Below are positions 1-7,970 of a stretch of 62,394 nucleotides of DNA, in pieces (position 1 is the first letter of the stretch; each line of letters starts with the position of its first letter). The position numbers were made by a program, and so were the translations under genes. The DNA is taken from NCBI GenBank assembly GCA_903934795.1, contig CAIZPE010000242.1, forward strand, positions 1-62,394, given 5' to 3'. Source of the stretch: an uncultured bacterium. Its GTDB lineage: Bacteria; Pseudomonadota; Gammaproteobacteria; Burkholderiales; Burkholderiaceae_E. The notes below the pieces were generated by a model. That model saw only the letters and a program-made list of their open reading frames with translations. It was not told the DNA's origin and did not search any database.

Positions 1-1
1 G

Positions 2-295
2 CCACCCGCGCCGCCGCCTCCGCCAGCCCGACCGGTGTTGCGCAAGGGGGTCAAGCCGATCCGGCAGGCCCGGCCGGAGTACCCGCGTCGTGCGCTGCAG
101 GATGAGATCGAGGGCGATGTCCTGGCCCGTGCCCAGGTGGGGCGCGACGGTCGGGTGATGTCGGTGACGATCGTCAGCGCGCGACCGCGAGGCGTGTTCG
201 AGCGGGCGGTGGAACAGGCGCTGCGCCAGTACGAGTTCCCGCCCGACGATACCGAGTATGTCGTCGAGGTGCCGTTCAGCTTCCGCCTGGAATAG
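2..295 (+). CDS. TonB-like energy transducer, C-terminal end (partial)
   Basis: This is the 3' end of a gene that begins before the window. It reads through a run of prolines (PPAPPPPPA) into a TonB C-terminal domain: the RPEYPRRAL motif is followed by G-D-V-x-A-x-A-x-V-x-x-D-G-R-V and a terminal strand rich in V/E/F. In this family the proline-rich linker spans the periplasm and the C-terminal domain contacts outer-membrane receptors, passing on energy from ExbB/ExbD. The N-terminal membrane anchor is not in the window, so the specific receptor system is unknown. The next gene is convergent. Confidence 0.85.
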   Translation, partial: PPAPPPPPARPVLRKGVKPIRQARPEYPRRALQDEIEGDVLARAQVGRDGRVMSVTIVSARPRGVFERAVEQALRQYEFPPDDTEYVVEVPFSFRLE

Positions 296-385
296 GGCGC
301 GGCGACAGGGCTGCGCCACCCCGGTCGCGCGCGCTTCGGGCTGGGTGTGCCCTCGGCGATGACCGGCGCGGGGATGAACCCCTGG

Positions 386-2233
386 TCAGGTACGACTGGC
401 GCGCGGCTGCGACGGCCGTGCGCGGGTGCTGTCCTTGCGCGCGGGCCGGGTTTCGGCGGCGGGCTGTCGGGTCGACTCCGCCGCGGGCTTGCGGGCGCCG
501 GCCTGCTTCGCCCGAGAGGCCTTCGGCGCCGCAACCGGGGTGCTCGCGAGCGCCACCGTCTGCGCGACAGCGGGCGTCTGGCTGGTCTGGCTGACGACCG
601 ATCGCTCGCCCTGCTCGGTGGTGAGCAGTGTCTGGGTGCCGGCGGGTTGCACCAGCAGCTTCATGCCGCGCGAAATGCCGCTGCGCAGGCCGTTCCAGGC
701 TGCCAGCGAGGCCGCTGAGATCCGATACCGGCTGGCAATCGAGGCGAGAGATTCCTTCTGGCCCACGGTGTGGTACACCGCGGGGCGATCCACCTGCTCG
801 TACACCGTGGGCGCCACGAAGCTCTCGATGCGCACCTCGTCGACCGGCTCGCCGCCCCGCGGCGCGAGCAGGCGGGTGCCGGCCATGATCCGCGAGCCTT
901 CACGCAGGCCGTTCGCGCGCCGCAACTCGGTCACGGTCACATTCGTGCGTCTGGCCAGGGTGTCCAGGGTCTCGCCAGGCTTCAGGGTGTAGGGCTCCCA
1001 GGTGGCGAATGCCTGCTGCTGTTCCTCGTGGCTGGCGATTGCCGCACGGAAGGCGTCTGCCCGGTCTGCCGGCAGCTTGATGCCGTTGTTGCGGGTGGGC
1101 GAAATCACCGGCCGGTTGTGCGCGGGGTTGAGAGCCACGAATTCGTCCACCGACATGCCTGCGAAGCGCGCGGCGAGCTGCAGGTCGATCGGCCTTGTCT
1201 TCTCCACCGTGACGAAGTAGGGCCGATTGGGCAGGGGGGGCAGCGCGAGGCCCAGGGTGCCCGCCTGCTGGATGATGTTCTTGAGCGCGATCAGCTTCGG
1301 CACATAGTGCCGGGTCTCGGCCGGCATCGTGAGGCTGAGATAGTCCGCCGGCTTGCCCTGCGACTGATTGCGGCGAACCGCCCGTGCCACGGCTCCCTCG
1401 CCCCAGTTGTACGAGGCCAGCGCGAGAAACCAGTCATTGCCATGCATGGCATGGATCTTCTGCAGGTAGTCGAGCGCCGCCTGGGTCGACTTCACCACAT
1501 CGCGCCGGTTGTCCACCCACCAGTCCTGGCGCAGATCGTAGGCCTTGCCGGTGGACGGGATGAACTGCCACAGCCCCGCCGCCTGGGCCGGCGACAGCGC
1601 CACCGGGTTCATGGCGCTCTCGACGAAGGGCAGAAGCGCGAGCTCGGTGGGCAGGCCACGCTTCTCGATCTCCTCCACGATGTAAAAGAGATAGCGCGCG
1701 CCACGCTGGAACATCCGCTGCAGATACTCGGGGCGCGCCAGGTAGAAGCGTTCCTTCTCGGCCACCAGCGGCGTGTCGAGTTCGGGCATGGCGAATCCCG
1801 CGCGGATGCGCTGCCAGAGATCGACCTCGGAGAGCGGCACCGGTGTGCTCTCCTCGGGGGCCACCACAGGGGCTTGCGAGTTGGCGCCGGAGGCGCTGGC
1901 AGTTGCCGGCGCAGCGGCGCTCGCCGGGCGGACCACGGCGGGTGGCGTCGACGGCGGGGGTGTACTGGACCCCGCCGCCGGTTTCGCGGGTGCAGCGACC
2001 AGCGCCGGCGCCCTGTCCGCGGCCGACGAGCCGGGCGCTGCGGGTGCCACCGGCGATACGGGACCGGCTGGAGCGGCTGATGCCAGCGATCCCGCGCCGA
2101 TCGCGGCAGGTGACACCGGCGATCCGGTCCCGGGTGTGCCCGGAAGGCTGGCACAGGCGCCGAGCAGGCTGGCCATCGCCAGGATCAGCCAGCGCGTGCC
2201 GCGCGACGCGCGAATCGGTTCGAAGCGGTGCAA
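386..2233 (-). CDS. mltD: Membrane-bound lytic murein transglycosylase D, lipoprotein with LysM repeats
   Basis: MltD cleaves the glycan strands of peptidoglycan from the inner face of the outer membrane. I chose the TTG at 2233 because GGGAGA lies just upstream and it gives a clean lipoprotein signal: a hydrophobic WLILAMASLLGAC stretch with a lipobox cysteine at residue 27. The open frame continues upstream to 2380, but that would overlap gloB. Residues 30-130 are an Ala/Pro/Ser-rich linker. The SLT domain follows (about 150-300), with likely catalytic Glu205 in PFVESAMNP and the AGLWQFIPSTG and ASYNWGEG motifs. Two LysM repeats lie in the C-terminal third, followed by a basic Ala/Arg tail. 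At 615 residues it is longer than E. coli MltD, mainly through the linker. mltD next to gloB is a conserved proteobacterial order. Confidence 0.93.
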   Translation of the reverse strand: MHRFEPIRASRGTRWLILAMASLLGACASLPGTPGTGSPVSPAAIGAGSLASAAPAGPVSPVAPAAPGSSAADRAPALVAAPAKPAAGSSTPPPSTPPAVVRPASAAAPATASASGANSQAPVVAPEESTPVPLSEVDLWQRIRAGFAMPELDTPLVAEKERFYLARPEYLQRMFQRGARYLFYIVEEIEKRGLPTELALLPFVESAMNPVALSPAQAAGLWQFIPSTGKAYDLRQDWWVDNRRDVVKSTQAALDYLQKIHAMHGNDWFLALASYNWGEGAVARAVRRNQSQGKPADYLSLTMPAETRHYVPKLIALKNIIQQAGTLGLALPPLPNRPYFVTVEKTRPIDLQLAARFAGMSVDEFVALNPAHNRPVISPTRNNGIKLPADRADAFRAAIASHEEQQQAFATWEPYTLKPGETLDTLARRTNVTVTELRRANGLREGSRIMAGTRLLAPRGGEPVDEVRIESFVAPTVYEQVDRPAVYHTVGQKESLASIASRYRISAASLAAWNGLRSGISRGMKLLVQPAGTQTLLTTEQGERSVVSQTSQTPAVAQTVALASTPVAAPKASRAKQAGARKPAAESTRQPAAETRPARKDSTRARPSQPRASRT

Positions 2234-2337
2234 CGGGTCTCCCGGGAGCGGGCTGCGCGGGCCGTGGGCCGGCCGGCGGCAGACGCAAACGCGCGATGCT
2301 AGGTCAGGGGCTTGCGCAGGGTCAAGCTGACGGACCT

Positions 2338-3165
2338 TCAGCGGAACTGGTTCTTCCAGTCTCGGATCGCCCCGAAGCACTCGGACGCATCCGCTGGCGC
2401 ACGGCCAAGGTGCCGGGCCGCAGCCGCCCGCAGTGCGGGCAGGTGGGTGCGCAGAAAGGGGTTGGTGGCCCGTTCGGCGGCCATCTCGCCGGGCACGGTT
2501 GGCTCGCCGCGAGCGCGGCGAGCCTGGGCCTGGGCCAGCCGCGCCTGCAGCGCGGCATTCTCGGGGTCGACTGCCGCCGCGAACCGCAGATTGGCCAGCG
2601 TGTACTCGTGCGCGCAGTAGACCCGGGTGGCATCGGGCAGGGCGCTCAGCCGGGACAGGGAATCGAGCATCTGCGCCGGGGTGCCTTCGAAGAGACGCCC
2701 GCAGCCACCAGCGAACAGCGTGTCGCCGCAGAAGAGCGCGGGCGAATCGCCGTCGTCAAGCTGCTCGGCAAAATAGGCGATGTGTCCCCGGGTGTGGCCG
2801 GGCACGGCGATCACGCGCAGCTGCAGGTCAAGCGGCGCCAGGCTTACGCGGTCGCCTTCGTCGAGCGGGTGGTCTACCCCCTCGATGCGCTCGCCTTGCG
2901 GACCGTACACCGGGCATGACCAGCGGGCTTTCAGGGCGAGCACGCCGCCGGCATGATCGCGGTGATGGTGTGTGAGTAGAATCGCGTTCAGCGTCAGGCC
3001 TCGGGAGGCCAGGGCTGTTTCGATGGCCTGGGCATCACCCGGGTCAACCACCGCGGCCCGACGATGATCGGGCGACAGGACGAGCCAGAGATAGTTGTCA
3101 TCGAAGGCGGGTACCGCCACCACTCGGCGGTGCGGGTCCGGGCAGAAGACGAGGGAGTCAGTCAT
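2338..3165 (-). CDS. gloB: Hydroxyacylglutathione hydrolase (glyoxalase II)
   Basis: Glyoxalase II hydrolyses S-D-lactoylglutathione to D-lactate and glutathione in the cytoplasm, finishing methylglyoxal detoxification. It is a metallo-beta-lactamase fold enzyme. The binuclear metal motif HHHRDH is at residues 66-71, and further ligands are visible in VPGHTRGH, FCGDTLFAGGCGRLFEG and YCAHEYT. The C-terminal NPFLR substrate-binding motif is present. Its 275 residues are normal for the family with a slightly long C-terminus. The ATG at 3165 is used because the N-terminus then matches the family; the frame runs back to 3558 inside the divergent methyltransferase gene, which is not credible. gshA, which makes the glutathione it needs, is elsewhere in this window. 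Confidence 0.95.
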   Translation of the reverse strand: MTDSLVFCPDPHRRVVAVPAFDDNYLWLVLSPDHRRAAVVDPGDAQAIETALASRGLTLNAILLTHHHRDHAGGVLALKARWSCPVYGPQGERIEGVDHPLDEGDRVSLAPLDLQLRVIAVPGHTRGHIAYFAEQLDDGDSPALFCGDTLFAGGCGRLFEGTPAQMLDSLSRLSALPDATRVYCAHEYTLANLRFAAAVDPENAALQARLAQAQARRARGEPTVPGEMAAERATNPFLRTHLPALRAAAARHLGRAPADASECFGAIRDWKNQFR

Positions 3166-3189
3166 GGCGGGGCGACCCTGTTCGGTGCG

Positions 3190-4032
3190 ATGAACGAGTC
3201 CGATTATAGGCAGGCGCCCGGCCAGGCCTCCGGTCCGCAGGCCTGGCAGCGCTGGTTCGATTCGCCCCCGGGCCGTTATCTGCTGGCCTGGGAGCAGGCC
3301 CAGTGCGACCTGCTGGTTGACGAGGTGTTCGGTTTCTACTCGGTGCAGTGCGGTCTGCCGCAACTCGACAGCTTGCGGGCCAGCCGCATCGCCACCCGGA
3401 TTGGCGCCTTCACGGGCACCGCCCCCGCCCGCGCCGACCCTGCCGGTGAGGGGCGGGCACTCGTCCAGGTCGCTCACTTCGGCGAACTTCCCTTTGACAG
3501 CCAGAGCATCGATCTGCTGGTGCTCCCGCATGTGCTCGAACTGGCCACTGACCCGCATGCGGTGCTGCGCGAAGCCGACCGCGTGCTGCGCCCCGAGGGG
3601 CGTCTGATTGTCACCGGGTTCAACCCGGTGAGCCTGTGGGGCGCCCGGCAGCTCATGCCGGGCTGGATGGCGCCGCCCTTTCTGCCGGTGGGCGGGCAGT
3701 TCATCGTGGCCCCGCGGCTGCGCGACTGGCTCAAGCTGCTCTCCTTCGAGACAGCGCAGGCGCGCTATGGCTGCTTCCGGCCGGCCTGCCGCAGCGAGGC
3801 CTGGCTGGCCCGCTCGGCCTTCCTCGAGCGTGCCGGCGATCGCTGGTGGCCGGTGTGCGGCGCGGCCTACACCCTGTCGGCGGTCAAGCGGGTGCGGGGC
3901 ATGCGTCTGGTGGGCGTGGTGCGCCGGCTGGCGCCGGTGGCTGCGCCGGTGGGCGCGGCCCGGGTGCGCCAGACGGCTTCCGGCCGCAGCGGCACGGCCC
4001 GCGCATCGGGTCGCGGTAGCATCCGGCCATGA
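3190..4032 (+). CDS. SAM-dependent methyltransferase, YafS-like
   Basis: A 280-residue class I methyltransferase of the Methyltransf_11 type. The visible signature is [18 protein letters not shown] followed by [24 protein letters not shown], the second half of the SAM fold. The usual glycine-rich first SAM loop is not obvious, as is common in the YafS group. The genome order mltD-gloB-this gene-rnhA-dnaQ is the same as around E. coli yafS, which supports the assignment. The start at 3190 gives 24 bases between the divergent gloB and this gene, and its stop overlaps the rnhA start (ATGA), so the two are translationally coupled. The substrate is unknown. Confidence 0.85.
   Translation: MNESDYRQAPGQASGPQAWQRWFDSPPGRYLLAWEQAQCDLLVDEVFGFYSVQCGLPQLDSLRASRIATRIGAFTGTAPARADPAGEGRALVQVAHFGELPFDSQSIDLLVLPHVLELATDPHAVLREADRVLRPEGRLIVTGFNPVSLWGARQLMPGWMAPPFLPVGGQFIVAPRLRDWLKLLSFETAQARYGCFRPACRSEAWLARSAFLERAGDRWWPVCGAAYTLSAVKRVRGMRLVGVVRRLAPVAAPVGAARVRQTASGRSGTARASGRGSIRP
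3203..3208 (-). promoter_or_regulatory. Candidate -10 box of gloB
   Basis: On the minus strand this reads TATAAT, a perfect -10 hexamer, placed about 38 bases before the gloB start. No good -35 hexamer is seen at 16-18 bases upstream. It lies within the first codons of the divergent methyltransferase gene. Confidence 0.45.
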
Positions 4033-4490
4033 CCGACAAGCCCCACACCGATGCCGACACCGTGCAGATCTATACCGATGGCGCCTGCAAGGGCAACCCC
4101 GGCCCTGGCGGCTGGGGGGCGCTGCTGCAGGCGGGCGGACACGAGCGCGAACTGTTCGGCGGTGAATCGCTGACCACCAACAACCGCATGGAGCTGCTGG
4201 CGGTCATCCGCGCCCTGCAGGCGCTCAAGCGGCCTTCCCGGGTGGTCATCCACACCGACTCGCAGTATGTGCAGAAGGGCATCTCCGCCTGGATCCATGC
4301 CTGGAAGGCCCGCGGCTGGATGACCAGCGATCGCAAGCCGGTCAAGAACGCCGACCTCTGGCGGGAGCTCGACGGTCTGGTTGGCGGGCACCGGATCGAC
4401 TGGCGCTGGGTCCGCGGCCACGCCGGCCATCCCGGCAATGAACGGGCAGACGCCCTGGCCAACCGGGGCGTGGGCCAGCGATCCGACTGA
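4029..4490 (+). CDS. rnhA: Ribonuclease HI
   Basis: RNase HI degrades the RNA strand of RNA-DNA hybrids during replication and R-loop removal. All catalytic residues are visible: Asp17 in [12 protein letters not shown], Glu55 in NNRMELLAV, Asp77 in IHTDSQYV, His131 in [10 protein letters not shown] and Asp141 in ERADALAN. At 153 residues it has the normal bacterial length, including the basic handle region around residues 88-107. It overlaps the methyltransferase stop by four bases. In E. coli rnhA and dnaQ are adjacent and divergent; here an aminotransferase gene on the opposite strand separates them and both point the same way. Confidence 0.97.
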   Translation: MTDKPHTDADTVQIYTDGACKGNPGPGGWGALLQAGGHERELFGGESLTTNNRMELLAVIRALQALKRPSRVVIHTDSQYVQKGISAWIHAWKARGWMTSDRKPVKNADLWRELDGLVGGHRIDWRWVRGHAGHPGNERADALANRGVGQRSD

Positions 4491-4504
4491 GCCCGCCGCT
4501 CGGC

Positions 4505-5683
4505 TCAGCGCCTCAGGTGCGCGGCCAGTCGCGCCGCGCCCTCCTGCAGCATGGGCACGGGCTTGGCGAAGCACCAGCGCAGCCATCCCTCGGCCTCGGC
4601 GCCGAAGGCAGCCCCGGGCGCCAGGCCCAGACCACTCTCGCGTACCAGTGCCTTGGCCAGGGCCACGCTGTCGCTCATGCCGGCCACCCGGATGAACAGG
4701 TACATCGCGCCGGGAGGCGCGCCGGCGGTCACCCCCTCGATGCCGGCCAGTGCGGCCACCAGCGCATCGCGCCGCTTTCGCAGACCATCCACGAAGGCAT
4801 GCACGCCCGGTTCCCCCTGTGCCAGCGCCGCCACGGCGGCCTGCTGCACAAAGCCGGGTGCGCACGAGGTGTTGAACTCGATCAGTTTGCCAAGGTCGTC
4901 CTCGAGCGCGGTCGGGGTCACCAGCCAGCCCAGGCGCCAGCCGGTCATCTGCCAGGCCTTGGAGAAGGTGTTGGCCACGATCACCCGGTCGTCCGGGCCG
5001 GTGAAGTCGAGCGCCGAGGGGGCGCAGCGCGAGCCGTCGAAGACCAGCCGTTCGTAGGCTTCGTCCGACAGGATCCAGATGCCATGTTCCCGGGCTCGCT
5101 CCACCACCGCCTGCCACTGCCCGGCGGTCATGGTCCAGCCGGTGGGGTTGGCGGGCGAGTTGATGATCACCGCCCGGGTGCCCGGTGTCAGCTCGGCCAG
5201 CAGGCGCTCCAGGTCGAGCTGCCACAGACCCTGTTCGTCCGGCTGCAGGGGCACTCGGACCACCTCCGCGCCCAGGATGCGCGGTATCTCGGTGAGATTC
5301 GGCCACAGCGGCACCACCGCCACCACCCGGTCGCCGGGCGAGAGCACAAGCTGGGCGGCGAGCATGAGGGCGTTCACCCCGGCGCTGGTCACCGCGATCC
5401 GGCGCTCGTCGAGGGTGCCGTGCAGCCCGCCGAGGTAGTCAGACAGCGCGGCCCGCAGTGCCGGGATGCCGAGGTTGTGAACATAGAAGGTGTCGCCGCC
5501 CGCGAGCGCCGCTGCCGCGGTCTCGCGGATGAACGCCGGCGTGACCGCGTCGGGTTCGCCGAACCAGAAGGGCAGCACGCCGGGCTGGCCGAGTCCGGCA
5601 TTGGCCACCTCGCGGATCCGCGAGGCGGGCAGGTTTCGGATCGCCTCGCGGGCGAGGGCAGGGTGGGCAGGGCGCTCAGGCAT
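4505..5683 (-). CDS. Class I/II PLP-dependent aminotransferase
   Basis: A fold-type I aminotransferase of 392 residues, likely acting on an amino acid/2-oxoacid pair in the cytoplasm. Visible family residues are the NSPANPTGW motif (175-183), Asp207 and Tyr210 in SDEAYERLVFDG, the PLP lysine Lys242 in NTFSKAWQMTGWRLGW, and Arg250. The overall pattern is that of the aspartate-aminotransferase-like group; the exact substrate cannot be assigned. It lies between rnhA and dnaQ on the opposite strand and is the one gene that interrupts an otherwise classic order. The ATG at 5683 has no clear ribosome binding site, so the true start could differ by a few codons. Confidence 0.85.
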   Translation of the reverse strand: MPERPAHPALAREAIRNLPASRIREVANAGLGQPGVLPFWFGEPDAVTPAFIRETAAAALAGGDTFYVHNLGIPALRAALSDYLGGLHGTLDERRIAVTSAGVNALMLAAQLVLSPGDRVVAVVPLWPNLTEIPRILGAEVVRVPLQPDEQGLWQLDLERLLAELTPGTRAVIINSPANPTGWTMTAGQWQAVVERAREHGIWILSDEAYERLVFDGSRCAPSALDFTGPDDRVIVANTFSKAWQMTGWRLGWLVTPTALEDDLGKLIEFNTSCAPGFVQQAAVAALAQGEPGVHAFVDGLRKRRDALVAALAGIEGVTAGAPPGAMYLFIRVAGMSDSVALAKALVRESGLGLAPGAAFGAEAEGWLRWCFAKPVPMLQEGAARLAAHLRR

Positions 5684-5810
5684 GGTCGGATCCGCGCGGC
5701 GAATCGTGCACGATAGCAGGCCGCGCCCGCCGGTCGCGGGCTCGACAGGCGTGAACCCCGGACGCCCCCAGGGGCTGTGCTAGATTGCTCCGATCACCCT
5801 CGAACAGCCC

Positions 5811-6536
5811 ATGCGACAAATCGTCCTCGACACCGAAACCACCGGCCTCACGGTCGAAGACGGCCACCGCATCATCGAGATCGGCTGCGTCGAGGTCATC
5901 AACCGGCGCCTCACCGGCCGGCACCTGCATCTGTACCTGAACCCGGAACGCGAGGTCGACGAGGGCGCGCGCGCGGTCCACGGCATGTCGCTCGACATGC
6001 TGCTCGACAAGCCCCGTTTCCCGGAGGTGGCTGCGGAGCTGATCCGTTTCGTCGCCGACGCCGAGGTGCTCATCCACAACGCGAGCTTCGATGTCGGCTT
6101 CCTCGATGCCGAGCTCGCCCGGCTGGGGTTGCCGTCGTTTGCCACCGGCTGCCGCGTGACCGACACGCTGCGTCTGGCGCGCGAGCTGCATCCCGGCAAG
6201 CGCAACTCGCTCGATGTGCTCTGCGAGCGCTACGGCATCTCCAATGCGCATCGCAAGCTGCACGGCGCGCTCCTCGATGCCGAGCTGCTTGCCGATGTCT
6301 ATCTGGCGATGACCCGCGGTCAGGACAGCCTGGAGATTGCGCTGCACGGCGGATCTGCGCAGAGGGTTGCGTCAGGTGAATCTTCCGGATGGCCGCCGGT
6401 CGGCCTGCGGGTGGTGTCTCCGCTGCCGGAAGAGAGGCAGGCACACCTCGACTACCTGGCTGGGGTCGCCAAGGAGATCCGGCGGCCGGCGCTCTGGAGC
6501 AGCCTCGAGCCCGCCGATGTCGCGCCGTCGGCGTGA
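5811..6536 (+). CDS. dnaQ: DNA polymerase III epsilon subunit (3'-5' proofreading exonuclease)
   Basis: DnaQ proofreads replication within the Pol III core with the alpha and theta subunits. The three exonuclease motifs are intact: ExoI DTETTG (Asp7, Glu9), ExoII HNASFDVGFLDAE, and ExoIII-epsilon HGALLDAELLADVY. Its length of 241 residues is normal. The C-terminal 60 residues are variable, and in this family carry the tether to the polymerase subunit. A TAGATT hexamer lies 25 bases upstream and may be its -10 box. A 133-base gap separates it from the next gene. Confidence 0.96.
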   Translation: MRQIVLDTETTGLTVEDGHRIIEIGCVEVINRRLTGRHLHLYLNPEREVDEGARAVHGMSLDMLLDKPRFPEVAAELIRFVADAEVLIHNASFDVGFLDAELARLGLPSFATGCRVTDTLRLARELHPGKRNSLDVLCERYGISNAHRKLHGALLDAELLADVYLAMTRGQDSLEIALHGGSAQRVASGESSGWPPVGLRVVSPLPEERQAHLDYLAGVAKEIRRPALWSSLEPADVAPSA

Positions 6537-6560
6537 CATAAGTCCGGCAAACGAAAAAAA

Positions 6561-6583
6561 TGTGACTTAGTTCCGCAGTCACA
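6561..6583. promoter_or_regulatory. Operator-like inverted repeat TGTGAC-N11-GTCACA
   Basis: Perfect 6-base arms flank an 11-base centre, upstream of the PA14/exopolysaccharide operon and directly after an A-rich tract. The half-sites resemble CRP/FNR-type TGTGA arms, but the spacing is 11 rather than 6 bases. A dimeric regulator site is the simplest reading; its identity is unknown. Confidence 0.45.
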
Positions 6584-6669
6584 CCGTTCGTCCGTGCTAA
6601 AAAGCCATTCATCGGGCCCGGGTGCGAGTGTTGCACCTGTCACGGGCGCCGCCACTGATTGAGGTCAAC

Positions 6670-7533
6670 ATGAAGCGTCTTGCCCTTTCCGCGATCGGCC
6701 TTGCCATGACTGCCCTGGCCGGCGTCACCCACGCCGACATCACCGTGAACCCCACCTTCGCCGGTCCGGCTGATGCGGGCACGGGGGCCAATGCCACCTT
6801 CATCGCCATCGACGGCAACTGGAATGGCAGCACGGTGCTCTGGAACGAGACCACCCGCCAGTACGGCAACGATCCCGGCGCCGCGGGTTTCGCCCCGATC
6901 GGCTCTTACGCCTGGGGCACCGGTCTGTGGGGTCGCGCCGACTGGCAGACGATCAACGCGCCGGGCAGCACCGTGCCGGTGCTGACTTCCGCGTCGATGC
7001 TGGCGCCCGTGATCAACTACGGCAACAACTGTTTCAACCAGAGCTTTGCCCCCGGCATTCCGATGGCCCAGCCGTTCCCGGTGTCGGCAGCGCCCTCGGC
7101 CTGCCCTCCGGGCGCCGCGGTGGCCGACAACCTGAACAACTGGACCTCGCGCTTCACCGGCTTCATCCGCATCACCACGCCGGGCGCCTACAACTTCAGC
7201 GTGCTCTCTGACGACGGCTTCTTCTTCGACCTGTACGGTGCGGGTGGTGCCAAGCAGTCCATCCAGCGCGATTTCCTCAACGCGCGCAATGTCGACAGCT
7301 TCTCCCAGAACCTGGTGCTGAGCCAGGGCCTGTACCAGTTCGAACTCGGCGCCTGGGATCGCCTCGAGGCGGGTGCCGTCGATCTTCGCTGGCGGCTGCC
7401 GGGCGCGACCGATTTCACCCTCATCCCGGCGCAGAATCTGGTCGCCAGCGTGAGCATGCCGGGCACCATGGCGCTGGGCGCCATTGCCGGTCTGTTCGGC
7501 TGGGCCGCCCGCCGCCGCCGTCCGGCCGCCTGA
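6670..7533 (+). CDS. Secreted PA14-like protein with a PEP-CTERM-like C-terminal tail
   Basis: I do not recognise a named orthologue. The 287-residue product starts with a Sec signal peptide (MKRLALSAIGLAMTALAG, likely cut after THA). Residues about 162-250 resemble a PA14/GLEYA carbohydrate-binding fold, with FTGFIRITTPGAYNFSVLSDDG, an FDLYG strand and a later Y-x-F-E-L-G-A-W segment. The tail (261-287) is VSMPGTMALGAIAGLFG followed by WAA and RRRR. This has the layout of a PEP-CTERM sorting signal (motif, hydrophobic helix, arginine cluster), with VSMPGT where family members often read VPEPGT. The pgaD-like gene begins 23 bases downstream, so the four genes probably form one operon. The start has a GAGGTC sequence upstream. 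A role at the cell surface or in the matrix is inferred. Confidence 0.7.
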   Translation: MKRLALSAIGLAMTALAGVTHADITVNPTFAGPADAGTGANATFIAIDGNWNGSTVLWNETTRQYGNDPGAAGFAPIGSYAWGTGLWGRADWQTINAPGSTVPVLTSASMLAPVINYGNNCFNQSFAPGIPMAQPFPVSAAPSACPPGAAVADNLNNWTSRFTGFIRITTPGAYNFSVLSDDGFFFDLYGAGGAKQSIQRDFLNARNVDSFSQNLVLSQGLYQFELGAWDRLEAGAVDLRWRLPGATDFTLIPAQNLVASVSMPGTMALGAIAGLFGWAARRRRPAA

Positions 7534-7556
7534 TCGCCGGATCGCAGTCGTGATGC

Positions 7557-7970
7557 ATGGCCTCCGCTGATCGTCATCTCCCTCGGGAGTACCCGGAGCG
7601 CCACTCCCCGCCGCTCACCCTGCTGCAGAAGGTCGGCCACTTCCTGCTCGTGCTGGGCGGCTGGGTGCTGTTCATCTGGATGTGGTCCCTGGTGGTCTCC
7701 CGGCCCTGGGACAGTGGCCCGCTGGTGCTGCTGCTGGTGCTGTCGATCATTGCCGCGCCACTGATCACGTTGCTGTGGATCTTCCACAACATGGGGATCT
7801 ACAAGCGCAAGGGGCCCCGCAAGGGCATGCGCGAGGTCAAGCCGGTCTATGACGTCGACTGGACCGGCCGCGAGGTCACCGCCGACTGGGATGCGCTCAG
7901 CCGCTCGCGGGTGATCGTCATCGAGATCGACGAGTTCGGCAAGAACTACCGGGTGGCGAGCACACGATGA
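7557..7970 (+). CDS. pgaD: PgaD-like small membrane protein of exopolysaccharide synthesis
   Basis: A 137-residue protein with two strong transmembrane helices (roughly 24-48 and 55-77) followed by a cytoplasmic tail. In poly-N-acetylglucosamine systems PgaD sits beside the synthase PgaC, and its interaction with PgaC is stabilised by c-di-GMP. The assignment rests on topology, size and position: its stop overlaps the start of the glycosyltransferase gene by four bases. Sequence conservation in PgaD is low, so the name is by context. Arg and Lys residues in the loop after helix 2 (KRKGPRKGMREVK) could take part in nucleotide binding as in PgaD, but this is inference. Confidence 0.7.
   Translation: MASADRHLPREYPERHSPPLTLLQKVGHFLLVLGGWVLFIWMWSLVVSRPWDSGPLVLLLVLSIIAAPLITLLWIFHNMGIYKRKGPRKGMREVKPVYDVDWTGREVTADWDALSRSRVIVIEIDEFGKNYRVASTR

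Noticed and set aside
386-2380. Longer mltD reading frame starting at 2380
   Set aside because: It would overlap the end of gloB and puts about 49 residues of non-signal sequence ahead of the lipoprotein signal. The TTG at 2233 has a good ribosome binding site.
6561-6583. Reading TGTGAC/GTCACA as a CRP or FNR site
   Set aside because: The half-sites fit but the 11-base centre is too wide; I keep it only as an unknown operator-like repeat.
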